The notes: a model not told the origin generated them from the letters alone. A stretch of 64,000 nt of DNA from Telopea speciosissima (GCF_018873765.1 NC_057926.1:56867378-56931377); one strand, 5' to 3'. Shown: positions 20,427 to 32,246, counted from the stretch's first letter. Translations and numbers: made by a program.

Positions 20427-23400
20427 CTCCTCTGATGATGATGACATTGCAGTACCTGATGACATAAAAACAGCAGAGGAGGCTAGGGATTTTAGGCGGA
20501 CTATTTCAAGGAGTAGAGTAAGTTTTCAAGATGATCAGCAGAGACAAAGAGTAGGGGGTAGTGGAGGAGCTGGCAGTTCTGAAGGTCCTAGAACTTTGAA
20601 TCCTTTTAAAAGATCACAAAGTGTGAGGGCAACCCCAACACCTCTACCAAGATCAGTACCACCATCAACATCTCGATCCTAAATTGCATAAGAAAGGAAG
20701 CAATCAACCCTTAATCAAAGGAGCATGGAAGGGGATGAAGGGATTGGTTAAAGAATCAATAGCTAAGTGGATGCTATACCATACCATCCCAGCAAACACT
20801 GCACAAGGGCCCCATTATGATACCATGATAGATACCATTGCAGAGGCTGGCCCAGGATTCAAGGGCCCCACCCCATATGAGGTAATGAATATTTATCTAC
20901 CTCTACAAAAGAGTGAGATTGATGAGTACATTAGTGAGATGAGGAATATGTGGGAGACATATGGGGTGACTATAATGGCAGATGGATGGACTGGAACTAC
21001 AAGAAAGTCCATCATCAATTTCATGGTTTATTGTGATGGGAGGACAGTGTTCCTCAAATCTATGGATGCATCCAAAGAGATAAAGGATGCAAAATATATT
21101 TACAGATTGTTAAAGGAAGTAGTGGAAAAAGATGTGGGTATTGAGAATGTTGTCCAGATTGTAACGGACAATGGAAGTAACTTCAAGCTGGCCGGTGAGA
21201 AGATGATGAACAATAGTAAGTACCGGCTCTTCTGGACTCTTTGTGCAGCCCATTGCATTGACTTAATGTTAAAAGATATGGGAAAGTTAAAGTTGGTGAA
21301 GACTGTGGTTGAAAGTGCAAGACAAGTCACCAACTTTGTATACAACCACTCCTATGCACTCAATCTATTGAGGGAAAAATGTGGGGGTGACTTGGTTAGG
21401 CCTGGCATCACAAGATTTGCCACCAACTACATTGCTCTCAAAAGCATTGAGACAAAGAAGGCCGGGCTGAGAAGCATGTTTGCTTCTGAGGAGTGGTTTG
21501 AATGGAAGGGTTCCAAGACTGCAAATGGGAGGGAAGCACAAACAACAATGTCATCTGAGGACTTCTGGACCAAACTAAGCAAAGTGGTGAAAGTTTTAGA
21601 GCCAGTAGTTAAAGTTCTACATGTTGCTGACTCCGCTCTGAAGGGCCCAACCATGCCAATCCTATATGCTGCAATAGACTTGATGAAAGATAGTGTCTAT
21701 AGTGTGGCTCCTCGCAGTAGCAAACACTTCTTAGATATCATAAATGCTCGCTGGGATAATCAACTTATGCATCCACTGCATAAGGCTGATGAGTAAATTT
21801 GTTTTATGTTTACTAATTCATAGTATTATTATTTACTAATTACCTATGCATTCGACAATACCTCTATTCTATATGTCATATTTCAAAGATACTACTTGAA
21901 CCCTAAGTATCAATATAACAATAGGCTTGGGTTGGAAACTCAACTTATTGATCTTGTGAAACAAGTAGTGAAGAAGTTGGAGCCAGATGGTGCACTACAA
22001 GCAATTTGCAACAATGAAGTGAGTTCATTTGGAAACTCAACTTATTGATGCTTTCAAATAAGTAGTGAAGAAGTACTTACTAATTTCCACATGGGTGTAG
22101 ATCAAGGTATTTTGGGATGCATTGGGAAGTTTTGGAACTGAGGCTGCGATACAAGGCAGAGCACGTGGTGATGCTGGTAATTCTTTTAAGTTTTAAATTA
22201 CATATGTATTGAAATTTGAAAGTTAAAAGTTGAAACAACATTTGACACATGTCTTTTTTGTTGTAAACTTGTAATGCAGCTGAATGGTGGGTGTTGTATG
22301 GGGAATCGGCTGAAAACTTAAGAAGAATAGCAATTAAAGTCCTTGCCCAAACATGTTTCGCATCCGGTTGTGAGAGGCTGGAGTACCTTTGCACTCATCC
22401 ACTCCAAGAGGCGCAAGCAGATTGGGGTCTCAACGCTTATCGACATGGTGTATGTGCACTACAACTTGAGGTGGCGCAACACATACGCATGGGACATGTG
22501 GGACGAGGGGCACCATTGATCTAGCCGACATCTTTCAAGTTGACTCGACGATGAGGACCCTATTGTGGATTGGGTGAGGATAGAGGTGAGCCAGTGTTGG
22601 ATGAGGAGGGAGGTAGGCCCGACCCAATGATAGCTTCCGAGATTGGTGCCGATGTGGGACGAGTATATGGTCGACGAGGGTCAGATACATGCAAGGGAAG
22701 CCTCACCCATACCATTCCAGCCCACTGGTGGCAATGTTGCTAATGATGAAGACTGGTATAAGTCCTCAAATGATGATGATGGTGATGATGGTGATGATGG
22801 TGATGCTGGTGGTGGTGATGGTGATGCTGGTAGTGGTAATGCTGTTGGTGGTGGTGATGCTGGTGAAGAATTTGACGGCATGCGAAAGCGTTATGTGGTA
22901 GGCCAGGAGGCCCAAGATACGGCACCTGTAGAGCCACTCCGATTCACTGGAGAGACACAGTTTGATCATGCCACACAAGATACGGACCACGGAGCACGTG
23001 CCCCCGCACCCCCACCCTCGAGAGGCCCCCTACATACATACAACAGGAAGCGTAGGGGTCGACAAACACAGTTGCAACCTGATCACATGGACATTGATAA
23101 CCTATCTAGCTCTGTTAGTGGTTTGAGTATGGGTGATAGGGAAGGAGGACCGACTGGACATTGGCGTGCCCCATCTTTTGACGCACATGCCACTCCATTG
23201 GCATCGGATTATGGTGCATCACAACCTTACGGTGGATATGGATATGGATCATCATCATATGGGCAGTTTAGTGGGGTAGGGGACTATGACTACCAGTCCC
23301 AGTCCCATGGGACATACTGGATCATCTTTTGTAGATAACATCTTTGCATACCCTAGCGGACCTAGCTACCAACCTCACCAACCATACATGCAGCCAATGC

Positions 23401-23633
23401 CATCGCCTCTTGCGCCGACGCCAACATCATATCACAGTGGATCATCTTCTTCACGGACTGGATCGATTGGTAACCCTAGTTTATATCCTAGGATAGGTTA
23501 CCTACAGTATGTTGATGATTCCATTTACGTGACACTTGTTGATGACTACACTCGTTCTTCTCCGATTCTATACCGTGGTCCACATATGTCCTTCAAACAG
23601 AGAGCAATGGACGTCGACTCCAGCGAGGCATGA
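19988..23633 (+). pseudogene. hAT transposase gene (BED finger, DUF659, dimerisation), decayed
   Basis: The likely start is ATG at 19988. The order is an N-terminal charged region, a BED-type zinc finger (CNYCHMQF, then RLKQHLTGG), a poly-Asp run coded by a GAT repeat near 20398-20430, and the DUF659/RNase H-like core at 20684-21792. In the core's frame the catalytic-type residues are visible: D in IMADGWTG (residue 100), D in VTDNGSN (residue 162) and CAAHC at 187-191. Introns are recognisable: 21793-21888 (GA|GTAAAT ... TTCAAAG|A restores DEYYLNPK), a second after AICNNE near 22016, and a third from about 22171 to 22279. The dimerisation domain follows (EWWVLYGESAENLRRIAI, CER), then a Gly/Asp/Tyr-rich tail. 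Frameshifts near 20105, 20200, 20680 and 22375 (two bases missing after CER) make it non-functional. Confidence 0.88.
22760..22870 (+). repeat. GAT/GGT microsatellite in the transposase tail
   Basis: Runs of GATGATGGT and GGTGGTGAT code an Asp/Gly-rich linker in the transposase frame and generate long spurious frames on the other strand. Confidence 0.75.
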
Positions 23634-24602
23634 GTGGGATTGATCCAGGGAGGCATAGCAACTACTATTAGCAGTTTAGCACTTGTAATTTGTAACTTAA
23701 GTTGTGATTTCATTAATCTATGTGTATTTAACTATTTATACATTAGAGTCGGCGACCGTATGTCAATCATTTTTACAATTTTATGGTTTAAATGTGTTTA
23801 TTAAGCTTTAAATAAGGCTGTCCATGAAGTTTCAGGCCTAGATATGGCCAAATACCCCCCGAGATGGACCCCCGAAATATTGCAGAAAAAATGCAATATT
23901 TCGGGCATATTTCACGATATCTCGGATATTTCGGATATCTCGGTAGGCCCGAGATACCGATATATCGCGAGATACAGTACTATGTCCATTAGAACCCTAA
24001 AACCTGCAACTATTCTTCTTCCCTTCTAGAAGGTCACATGCAAGGTATTTTCACGAGAATTCTGCCCAACCAAATCTAACCGTTAGAACCTACTAAAATT
24101 TTGATCGAATCTTCCTCAAACCCTAAGAGAGACTCTATCCAAATTTCAATATCATCCACCAAGCCGATTGTCTGAAATTACACTTTTACCCTCTCCTATC
24201 TCGAAACCTCCATAACTCCAGATTTAACCATCTGATTTAGCTGTAACTTTCAGCATTTATTCCCCTCCACCCTACCCACACTCGACTTAAATATTAAGCC
24301 CATTCAACCACCTGATTTCCTACCTCAGATTCCATCATCTTCCACCTTTCAAAACCCTAACCCTAGTTGCTGCCCAAATACATCTAACCTACTTCTACCC
24401 ATTCAAAACTTATAAAACCTATTTCCTTAGACTCCCCTACACCTGTCTAGCTTTACCATACAAGATACATCCCCATTACCCTAAACCTAACCCTAAAATT
24501 GACCTAAAACTCCAACTCTGTCCCATCGAACCAGTAGCTTACCAGACCCTGGTTGTATGGCTCTTAGTAGATCTCCTATCTATCTAGGACTACATTACTT
24601 TA

Positions 24603-26469
24603 TTATGGCTGTCAATGTTTATTCGGATTTACTAACTAAAGGGCACCAAGACTACGCATCCGACATAAGAACAATGAAAATCGAACTGCAGCTGTGCATG
24701 AATACTGATTGTGATTCCATTTGTCCAAAGAATATAATTTGTTTCTCTTTTATCATAGTCTAAGGAACCTCTTTCACGGTGTCACTCTCATTCCTTCATC
24801 TAAGCATCAAATTCCATAATGGTAAAATCCAATAATAACTTGCCTCCTTTAACCGAAAATAAAATTCTCCTTGAGTTGCCATTAAACCATAGAAGAAAGT
24901 ATTCATGTGAATTCGAATCTGTTTTGTAACCAAAGAATAAATTAAAATGATCATATAAGTGGAAGCCTACATACTATGCATTATTCTATACAATAAAAAA
25001 TCAGTGTGAAACATTGCCATTGAAAATGCACAGAAACAAAAAAAAACATCAAGCAAAGGGTTGAAACCTGAATATAAAATATCTAGTCAACCATAATAAA
25101 GAAAATGCAGTAAAACTAATGTAGACTTTAAAAAATTTACCAAAATGAAATGAAAATTCAATCAAAACAACACACGGTATGATGAAGACCTTGACATAAC
25201 CCTACGGAAATGATAAGATATTCGAGTTGAACAGACTCGTCACTCATGTTATTCGTGAGCCATTTACATGGTTTAAGATAACTCCAATTTGAGCACTACA
25301 AACTTCAAAATTCATCATTATACATCTTAATCATATATGATCTGTCATGGATTTCAAGTGTCTTGAATAATGGCACTAGTTCATATCCAATAATGTAGTT
25401 GACAGTCCTCCATGCTGTGAACTGCAGTAGCATGAGTTTCAATTTCATCATTCATCATTCTAGACTCAGTATGACAATATGCCTTGAACAAATAAACCAA
25501 GAAAACAGGACCTCACCAAAAAAAACAGTCGCTAATGGAAAGCTTCCATCAATGTAGGACAGGTGGAACTGTTTACGTGTTTGGGAAATCTTAAAAATCA
25601 TGTGGAAGTAAAAAAATAATCTCCATTTCAGGCTCTCAGTTTAAGTAGGTAAACTGACATTTAATACACAACCATATGGTTGAGGTGTAACACTATGCAA
25701 TAGGCAGCAGGGACACTCTACCCAGTTTGCTTTGCCTTGTAGCACTACTAGAGCATGCAGTGCACCCTGTTTCTGACCTGATGTTCCACATAAAGATGTT
25801 AAGCAACTTACTTTGAACTTGACTTTTGTTATGTATCCTACCACTACCTGTATACTTTGGGAATACGAGCTAACATGGATTCAGATGTCATAGAGAGACC
25901 ATCTTTCACAATTGGACAACCAAAAGGAAAGACCTACAGAATACCTTTAGTATCTCAACGCCAAGGAAGTCCATATAATAAAAATCAATTAAATGCAGCA
26001 GCCAATTAAATAGTGTAGAGGAATCTAAAATTCTAAATTCTTTCATTAGAAATCTACACCACAGTTTGAACAATTCAATATGGAAAGAGTTACACTGTAA
26101 AGAAGTAAAAGTTAAAATCTATGTTAAAATTTAAGAAGAAATATTTTAAAAGTACAATTGAAGATCACAACTTCTCTGCTCAAAGATAAAAAAAAAAACG
26201 AAACAACATAGGGTGACAATGATACAAATGAAATTTTAAATATAATTTCTTAAAAGAAAAGCAAAAGCTGTTGATTTTGAACCCATATTGAATCAAGAAA
26301 TAATAGTATTAGAAAAGAATCAAAAAAAAATTATGTTAAATTTATTGACCTGAACAGGGAGAGACTCCCAACGTAGGCCAGACCTCCCGCTTAACCTTGG
26401 TCTGTGGCTCCCGGCTCCACAAAAAGATACTCTCTTCCCCAATGCGAGAGGAAAAAAAAAAAGAACCCT
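24603..26469. other. No gene recognised
   Basis: AT-rich intergenic sequence with short A-runs. No frame above about 70 codons shows a known motif, and no terminal repeats were found. Confidence 0.5.
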
Positions 26470-27035
26470 AACAAAGCTGCATGTAAACGGGATAAGGAAT
26501 TGAGCTCAACGAAACTATGAAAAAATTGGAAAATACATAACCATAACACAGATAGAGACAGAGAGGGAGTATGACTAAACCGTTAATCAGGTATGAAGTC
26601 TACCATGGAAGACTCAGTGTCGGACAGACAGCCGTGAAGGAAAAGAAATTAAGACCAAAGAAGAAGATCGGTCGGTCGTCTGGTCTCTCCGTCTCCTAAC
26701 CCTAAAAGAAAATAGAGGAGGTGAATAAGGGCTTAAGCTCAACGAAACTATAAAGACTGAAAATAACCTAAACCCAAACACACACACACAAGATAAAACC
26801 CTGATCAGACAACAACGTAGACCGTGAAAGACGAACAAATGCAGAACAAAGAACGAGATCGGTCCGCTGTCTGGTCTCTCCATCTAAGCTCATCGAAACT
26901 ATAAGACAAAACTCTAAACCCTAACACAAAGAAAGAGAGAAAGAAAAGAAAACAGTGATCAGACGAGGACTTAGATCGTGAAAGAAGAAAGAACAAAATC
27001 TGTCCGCTGTCTGGTCTCTCCATCTCCTAACCCTA
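26470..27035. repeat. Irregular tandem repeat, about three copies
   Basis: The block GATCGGTC-CTGTCTGGTCTCTCC followed by CATCTCCTAACCCTA recurs at about 26670-26705, 26858-26885 and 26998-27038. Each copy is preceded by GATCAGAC and CGTGAAAGA-type sequence, with AAGCTCAACGAAACTAT-type sequence between copies. Unit length varies from about 140 to 190 bases. The origin is unknown; it could be a duplicated 5' region of a lost gene. Confidence 0.65.
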
Positions 27036-27486
27036 GCTGTGTTTGGAAGTCACAAAAAGAAGAAAAAAAAATCCGGAGTTTGGAATGGGTTCGCAAGAAA
27101 ATTTCTATAAACAGAAAGAGGGGAGCGTACGGACAGGGTATGGGGACAGAACCTGAGCGTCGAACCTAGATCACCGTCATCGCCATCGATGGGGGGTTGT
27201 GCGGAAGTGGTGGGTAGTGTGAACGAGAAATAGGGGGGCTGTGCGGGAGAGATAAACAGAGGAGGGAATTCCAAAATTCCACAGCAAGGCGAGCTTTTCC
27301 TGAGATTGTTTACAGGTTTTCCGTGACCATCAAAACATGATAGTCGGATCTCAACAGGTCGCAACCACTCCCTGAGGGTACAACCCTTACGGGGTGGCAG
27401 TGTAATTTTTCCTTTATTAAGTACAAACCTCAGGGGGTGGCAATGTAATTTTTCTTAATTTTAATGGTATTACGTTGAATTATTAT

Positions 27487-27626
27487 CACGTCAAGTACTT
27501 GACGCGGTCAAGTTTGCATCGTGCGGCTGGGCACCGCCCATGTGTGCACAGTGGGCCCCACCGTGCACACATGGGCGGTGCCCAAGCCGCACGATGCAAA
27601 CTTGACCGCGTCAAGTACTTGACGTG
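27487..27626. repeat. 140-bp near-perfect palindrome
   Basis: The left arm (27487-27555) starts CACGTCAAGTACTTGACGCG and the right arm ends with its complement. The arms of about 70 bases are complementary except for one extra base and one mismatch, with essentially no loop. Each arm contains the smaller palindrome TCAAGTACTTGA. No flanking duplication is evident. It could be a fold-back MITE or the relic of an inverted duplication. Confidence 0.9.
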
Positions 27627-27639
27627 AGGGGAGAAACGG

Positions 27640-29518
27640 AATGTACACATGACAGTTGTAACTTCTAATACGCGTCCCATATCTCTTCTCTCTCTCCTAT
27701 GTCTCTTCCTTATTTTACTAGTCAGCTTTTTTTTACCTATTTATTTTACTTGACAAATTAACCTTTCTTTTTTGTTATTTCTTTTTAGGAAGAGGCATAG
27801 CCCTGGCCTAAACCCTAAACCCTAAAAGGCAACCAAAAATTTCAATTTGTTCTATACACCATATACCCTAGTTTCTGCCATTTGCTTGTTCTTTTGTCTA
27901 AGATCTTATATCATTACCTCCCACCTGGAGTCACCGATGGATAAGTTGGTCATCACTATTGTTTGATGCCATCTTTTTAAACATGAAAACAAGTAAGCGA
28001 AATCTGAACCCAATGTCAGGAAGGGTTGAGTGGGTGGGGGTTTCGCAAAGAGGGTCGAGAAAGAATGTAGAAAAATCTGAAAACATCTTACTTTTTTTCT
28101 CCCCGACGGTGTCGTTGCCTCAGTTGCAGATCAGTCGAAGGAGGAGGAAAATGCCTTAAAGGTATGTTGCTCATGTAAAAAGTAAATGATCGGAGGAGAA
28201 GAGAAAAACAATAGTAGGTAATCTCATGATCTATAGATACTGAGACTATAGTGCACATGTTTGTGAGATGTGAATTAGAGGAAAGTTAATTGGTTTGAAA
28301 CAACGCCCCTCCAAAAAAATAATAATAATCTGTTGAAAATAGTAGACCGCAAAAACAACAAATGGGGTTCATAAAAATAGCCACACTAAGCAGATGAAAA
28401 AGAGAAAAGTGAGCTGGGAAAGCATCATTCTGAAACAAGATAAGCAAATTTAGACGCATATGATACAAAATATTAATAGATTTTATGTTATCGAGCAGAG
28501 GTGAGTTAACAATTCACATTTAGGTATTCAATCCGACGAAAGTAATAGAAACGCAAACTAGCACAGATAAATCGTAAAGTGGAAAAGGCATTATCGCTGG
28601 GTTCGTAGAGTCGCACTAAGGAAAGCTTCTTCCCCTAGAAATCCTTCTTCTGAAAATTTGGACTTCCGACTACAATGGGGAAAATAGGAAAAGCAAAAAC
28701 AGAAAAGAAAAAAAAAATTAGAGGAAAGCTAGGTTCACAGCAAACACCGATAATAACTTCAAACTCTTTTGATTGCCGTCTCCAGCAGCATGAACGAGAG
28801 GTTCGCCTGAAGTTGCAGAGGCGTCAAATGCGTTGAAGATGTTGCAGAAAAGTGAGGGTGCTCTTGCGTCGGCTATGTTCGCAGCAATAGCTCTTATACC
28901 TTCCACAGTGCTCTTCGCAGCTGCCAAGAGACAGCTTCTGGTTGCTGTCTCCGGCAAGCGATCGATTGAGGGAGAAGCACCTTCGTGAGAGAAGAGAGAG
29001 AACGACAGGAAAGAGGCAACGAGGAGAGAGAAATAGGACAGGGGTTTTAGGGTTATGGGAATTCAGTTTTAAATATCGGATTTTCAAACTGACCATCGGA
29101 TTCAAATGAGCCAGGTGTCGAGATCCAAGGGAGCACTGGGAGAGTGAGAAAATGAAAACACCACTATTTGGAAAAAAGCAGGGAAGAAGAGGATTTTTAT
29201 CAGTTACATTTTCTTCATTTTGCCCCTTAGATGGTTGACACATGACATGTTTAAATCCGATGGTCAAAAATAAAGATAATTCAAAACCCAATCAACCCAA
29301 TTCTAACCATGGTTTTCAAACCCAACCTTGACCCAATCCTAACCTTAACCATCATCTTGCCCCTAGTCTTTTCCCATCGGCGTCGGTGTTTGTGGACTTT
29401 CTTCTATTTCTTCATTTGGGGTTTTGTCTCTTCTCACCACTGACACAAGAGACGGCACCAACATAATGGATTTCGACGTCGGTATTTTCTCAGTACCTAC
29501 TGGAAATGGAAATTGAAA
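27640..29518. other. No gene recognised
   Basis: Mixed sequence. A minus-strand open segment at 28718-28957 (AAAKSTVEGIRAIAANIADA) is protein-like but lacks an ATG and matches nothing known to me. The remainder has no motif. Confidence 0.45.
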
Positions 29519-29527
29519 TATATTAAT

Positions 29528-29883
29528 GGGTAAATTACACATCACCCCTTGGTTTTTGAAAAAACTCAAATCACCCCATCTACGGTAACGGTGTTAGTCT
29601 GCTATTAGTTATTAGTGTGAAAAGACTATTTTACCCTTGTACTAAAATAGTATAATTAAATTTACAATACTACCCTTCCTTCATCTTCAACATTGGTTAA
29701 AGGTAGTTTAGGGATTTAAATTTATTTAACTGGCCGCCATCATCACTTAACAGCATAAAACTAACGGTAGAGACTAATTTGTCATATTGGGGGTCCAAAC
29801 CAGGGGGTGATTTGAATTTTTTCAAATATTAGGGGGTGATTTGAGTTTTGTTTGAAAACCATGGAGTGCTGTGTAATTTACCC
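29528..29883. mobile_element. MULE-type MITE
   Basis: The 356-bp element has terminal repeats beginning GGGTAAATTACACA at both ends (reading inward). Internal CTCAAATCACCCC-type blocks are also shared between the arms. It is flanked by a perfect 9-bp duplication TATATTAAT (29519-29527 and 29884-29892). Nine bases and the terminus length fit Mutator-like MITEs. It has no coding capacity. Confidence 0.88.
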
Positions 29884-30142
29884 TATATTAATTATATATT
29901 AAATTAAAGATTAAAACCTTACAGAATCATCAATTTGGCAATGTGGGTTGTGAGGTTCAAGAAAGGAAGGAAGTAAGAGTGAGAGAACAGAGACAATCTG
30001 CATTTGGACTTGAGGAGGGAGAAGAAAAGGTCACAGGGAGGAGGAGGCGTATTCAAAGAAGCAAAGTCGATATCAATCAGTAATTATTGGTCTGAAACTT
30101 AATTTTAAGGGAAGTCAGGCGGATGGAATGGAAGCAAAGTCT

Positions 30143-30151
30143 TTTTTTTTA
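30143..30151. repeat. Target-site duplication of the Pack-MULE, left copy
   Basis: TTTTTTTTA precedes the left terminus, and the same nine bases follow the right terminus at 31978-31986. The low complexity weakens the evidence slightly, but the length is right for a MULE. Confidence 0.75.
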
Positions 30152-30472
30152 GGGTTTTTTACAATTACCACCTCAAAATCTTTCATATTTATTGTTATCT
30201 CCCCCCCCCCCAAAAACTTTGAAACAACTGTTACCCTCTCCTGTTGCATACTAATAACTAACTGGCCCCCACCGTTACAGACCTGTAACGGAGGGGGTTA
30301 GTCGTGATAGTGTGCCGTTGTCACGGATTTTTTAAGACCAAAATGCCCTTTTGGGGTGATAATTGTAAAAAACTCCCACCCCATCACCGTCCCTTCTCCT
30401 CCTCCTCCTTCTTCTCCTTCTTCTTCTCCTTCGTCTTCTTCCTGCTCACTTTAACCGTACGAACCTCCAAGG
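30152..30472. repeat. Left terminal inverted repeat of the Pack-MULE
   Basis: It is complementary to 31679-31977 apart from scattered substitutions and differing C-run and CTT-run lengths. It includes a GT-rich palindromic stretch (CCGTTACAGACCTGTAACGG) near 30271-30290. Confidence 0.9.
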
Positions 30473-30744
30473 GTGGCCTTCTTCTCCTTCTTCTCCTTCG
30501 TCTCCAAGGATCTCTCAGATCCTGCTCTTATTCTCTTGTTGTAGAGAGACATCGTGATTCTCCAGGGAGCTCAACCTGCAGAATGACGTGATTCTCCAGG
30601 GAGCATAGAAGGAGAATGATGTGTTCTAAAACAATATTCGCATACAAAACTTAAAGTGAAGGCCCATTCATCATCACCAACTTTTTTTTGGCTAAAGCAA
30701 AGCTGAACAGTAGATTTGGAGCTCTGTAACTTAAATGTGGTTAA

Positions 30745-31310
30745 TTACAGAGGTTCTTCAGAAATCCAGCGGTTGAACATAGCAATGCATTCCTTAGGCT
30801 TGAACTCTGGAGCCGTGTGCCATCCTCCCTGCATGCAATAGATAAACACTGTATCAGCCTAGCTAGCTTTTGTCACTCTCAAAATATTTTCCTTCATTCA
30901 TTCTTGCTGCTTAAAAAACAAAAAGAAAAAAGAAGCAAACAGTACTGAATATATAACAACTCCATTGAACTGAAGAACTTATCTTGCCTTTACAGTGGCA
31001 AATGTCATGCGGTTGGAGTAAGTCCTGGTATATCTACACCAAATTAAACCGAAGGAGACACAAAATTGACATATTAGTACTCCTGACTCCTTACTCCTGA
31101 GGGGCAGCCATTCATCAGATTAATCACAAAGTTCCATTCATAAAGAATCAAAATATGAAAACTACTACTACTACTTAATGCAAGTCTAAGACCCACCACT
31201 CTATTTGGCCATCAACGATCCATGACCTCCATTCATCAATGATAGAGTAGTTGAGGGATTTTATCCACGCTTCCGTAGCCACGAATGGAACCATCATGTC
31301 ATGATCACCA
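30745..31310 (-). pseudogene. Captured serine carboxypeptidase-like (SCPL) exons
   Basis: Three minus-strand exons give the C-terminal part of a plant S10 peptidase. Exon C (31197-31310, after an AG acceptor) encodes [20 protein letters not shown], which includes the catalytic-Asp motif. Exon B (30988-31033) encodes YTRTYSNRMTFATVK. Exon A (30745-30828) encodes GGWHTAPEFKPKECIAMFNR, with the catalytic-His motif HTAPE, and ends in ISEEPL and a stop. Intact family members have about 450-500 residues; only the last 80 or so are here. The codon split between exons C and B reads TGA where family members have Gly, so splicing would create a stop. The donor after exon B is GC rather than GT. Introns are retained, so capture was from genomic DNA. 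Confidence 0.85.
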
Positions 31311-31678
31311 CTTTATTTTAAAGATCAAATTAAGCTACATTAATTAAGTGCACTTGCTGGATATTACAATGATAAATAGTAACACATACACAAAGAGGAA
31401 GAGAGAGGAGTCAGATCAAGGACTGGAGATATCACCTGTATATTAAAGATCGATAACCTTTTTTACTGAGATTTACATGATATTGAATGCTGTTTTGGAT
31501 TTCATTGTCACTCTTCTACAATTCCAGATACTTTGTTCAACCTCAAGGGAGCTCGACCTGCAGCTTCTATTGGAAAGGTAGAGTTTGATACCGTACCTAG
31601 TAAATTTATTTTTGTGATAATAAGCTTCCTGTACAGTATATACTGCTGGCCTGTTTCCAATGCAATATATTCAAGCAT

Positions 31679-31977
31679 TGGAGGTTCGTACGGTTAATGT
31701 GAGCAGGAAGAAGAAGAAGGAGAAGAAGAAGGAGGAGGAGAAGGGACGGTGATGGGGTGGGAGTTTTTTACAATTACCACCCCAAAAGGGCATTTTGGTC
31801 TCAAAAAATCCGTGACAACGGCACACTGTCACGACTAACCCCCTCCGTTACAGGTCTATAACGGTGGGGGCCAGCTAGTTATTAGTATGCAATAGGGGAG
31901 GGTAACAGTTGTTTCAAAGTTTTTGGGGGAGATAATAGTAAATATGAAAGATTTTGGAGTGGTAATTGTAACAAACC
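31679..31977. repeat. Right terminal inverted repeat of the Pack-MULE
   Basis: This is the partner of 30152-30472. Its inner edge is at the GGAGGTTCGTACGGTTAA block. Confidence 0.9.
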
Positions 31978-32104
31978 TTTTTTTTATTTCTTGGTCTTCC
32001 TCTTCACCTCTGGTACCCCACCAAATGTTCCCCACATTGCGTTGTTCACTTGTGAGGATCAAACGGCATACTATATGGGATCCGCGCAGTTATGGAAATC
32101 TCAG

Positions 32105-32246
32105 CCTAAACCCTAAACCCCAAACCCCAAACCCTAAAACCCTAAAACCCCAGACCCTAAACCCTAAATCCTAAACCCTTAAACCCTTAACCCTAAACCC
32201 TAAACCCCAAATCCCAAACCCCAAACCCTAAAACCCTAAACCCTTA
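32105..32246. repeat. Interstitial telomere-like repeat
   Basis: About 140 bases of CCCTAAA units with many variants (CCCCAAA, CCCTTAA, CCCTAAAA). This is the Arabidopsis-type plant telomere motif, degenerate and internal. Coding frames on either side argue that it is not a chromosome end. Confidence 0.85.

Larger units (their letters stand above)
18900..23984 (+). mobile_element. hAT DNA transposon
   Basis: The element is 5085 bp with a perfect 8-bp duplication. Its imperfect terminal inverted repeats start CATGGTATAAAATCTCACGA on the left and, reading inward from the right, CATAGTACTGTATCTCGCGA. The left subterminal region (about 18925-19090) and the right one (about 23870-23980) are packed with CGATATATCG palindromes and ATATTTCG motifs. 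A decayed hAT transposase gene occupies 19988-23633 on the plus strand. The insertion lies inside a family A solo LTR, so it is younger than that LTR. Confidence 0.93.
18143..24597 (+). mobile_element. Family A solo LTR interrupted by a hAT element
   Basis: The LTR starts TGATGCAGATTC at 18143 and ends CTAGGACTACATTA at 24597. It is flanked by a perfect CTTTA duplication with no internal retroelement region, so it is a solo LTR left by recombination between two LTRs. The part from about 18380 to 18770 is the reverse-complement counterpart of 4571-5717 (TATATAAGGTT, GGTGGATCTCCAATTGACTC and similar blocks), though clearly diverged. It is split at 18900-23992 by the hAT element and its second duplication copy. 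Removing that leaves 1362 bases, longer than the 1147-1150-base LTRs at 4571 and 7121. Confidence 0.85.
30152..31977. mobile_element. Pack-MULE carrying serine carboxypeptidase exons
   Basis: Terminal inverted repeats of about 320 bp (30152-30472) and 300 bp (31679-31977) are highly similar along their whole length. They start GGGTTTTTTACAATTACCAC and, from the other side, GGTTTGTTACAATTACCACT. A 9-bp duplication flanks the element. Long terminal repeats with a 9-bp duplication define Mutator-like elements. No transposase is present. The 1.2-kb interior holds a genomic fragment of a serine carboxypeptidase-like gene, introns included, on the minus strand. That makes it a Pack-MULE, a non-autonomous MULE with a captured host gene piece. 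Confidence 0.9.

Noticed and set aside
20256..20465. Minus-strand poly-Ser frame
   Set aside because: It is the reverse of the GAT repeat in the hAT transposase gene.
22681..22990. His-, Met- and Ile-rich frames opposite the transposase tail
   Set aside because: They are shadow frames of the GAT/GGT repeat.
28718..28957. Protein-like minus-strand open segment
   Set aside because: No ATG, no convincing splice sites and no known family. Kept only as a remark in the spacer entry.
32105..32246. Chromosome end (true telomere)
   Set aside because: The repeat is short, degenerate and flanked by coding relics and transposons on both sides.
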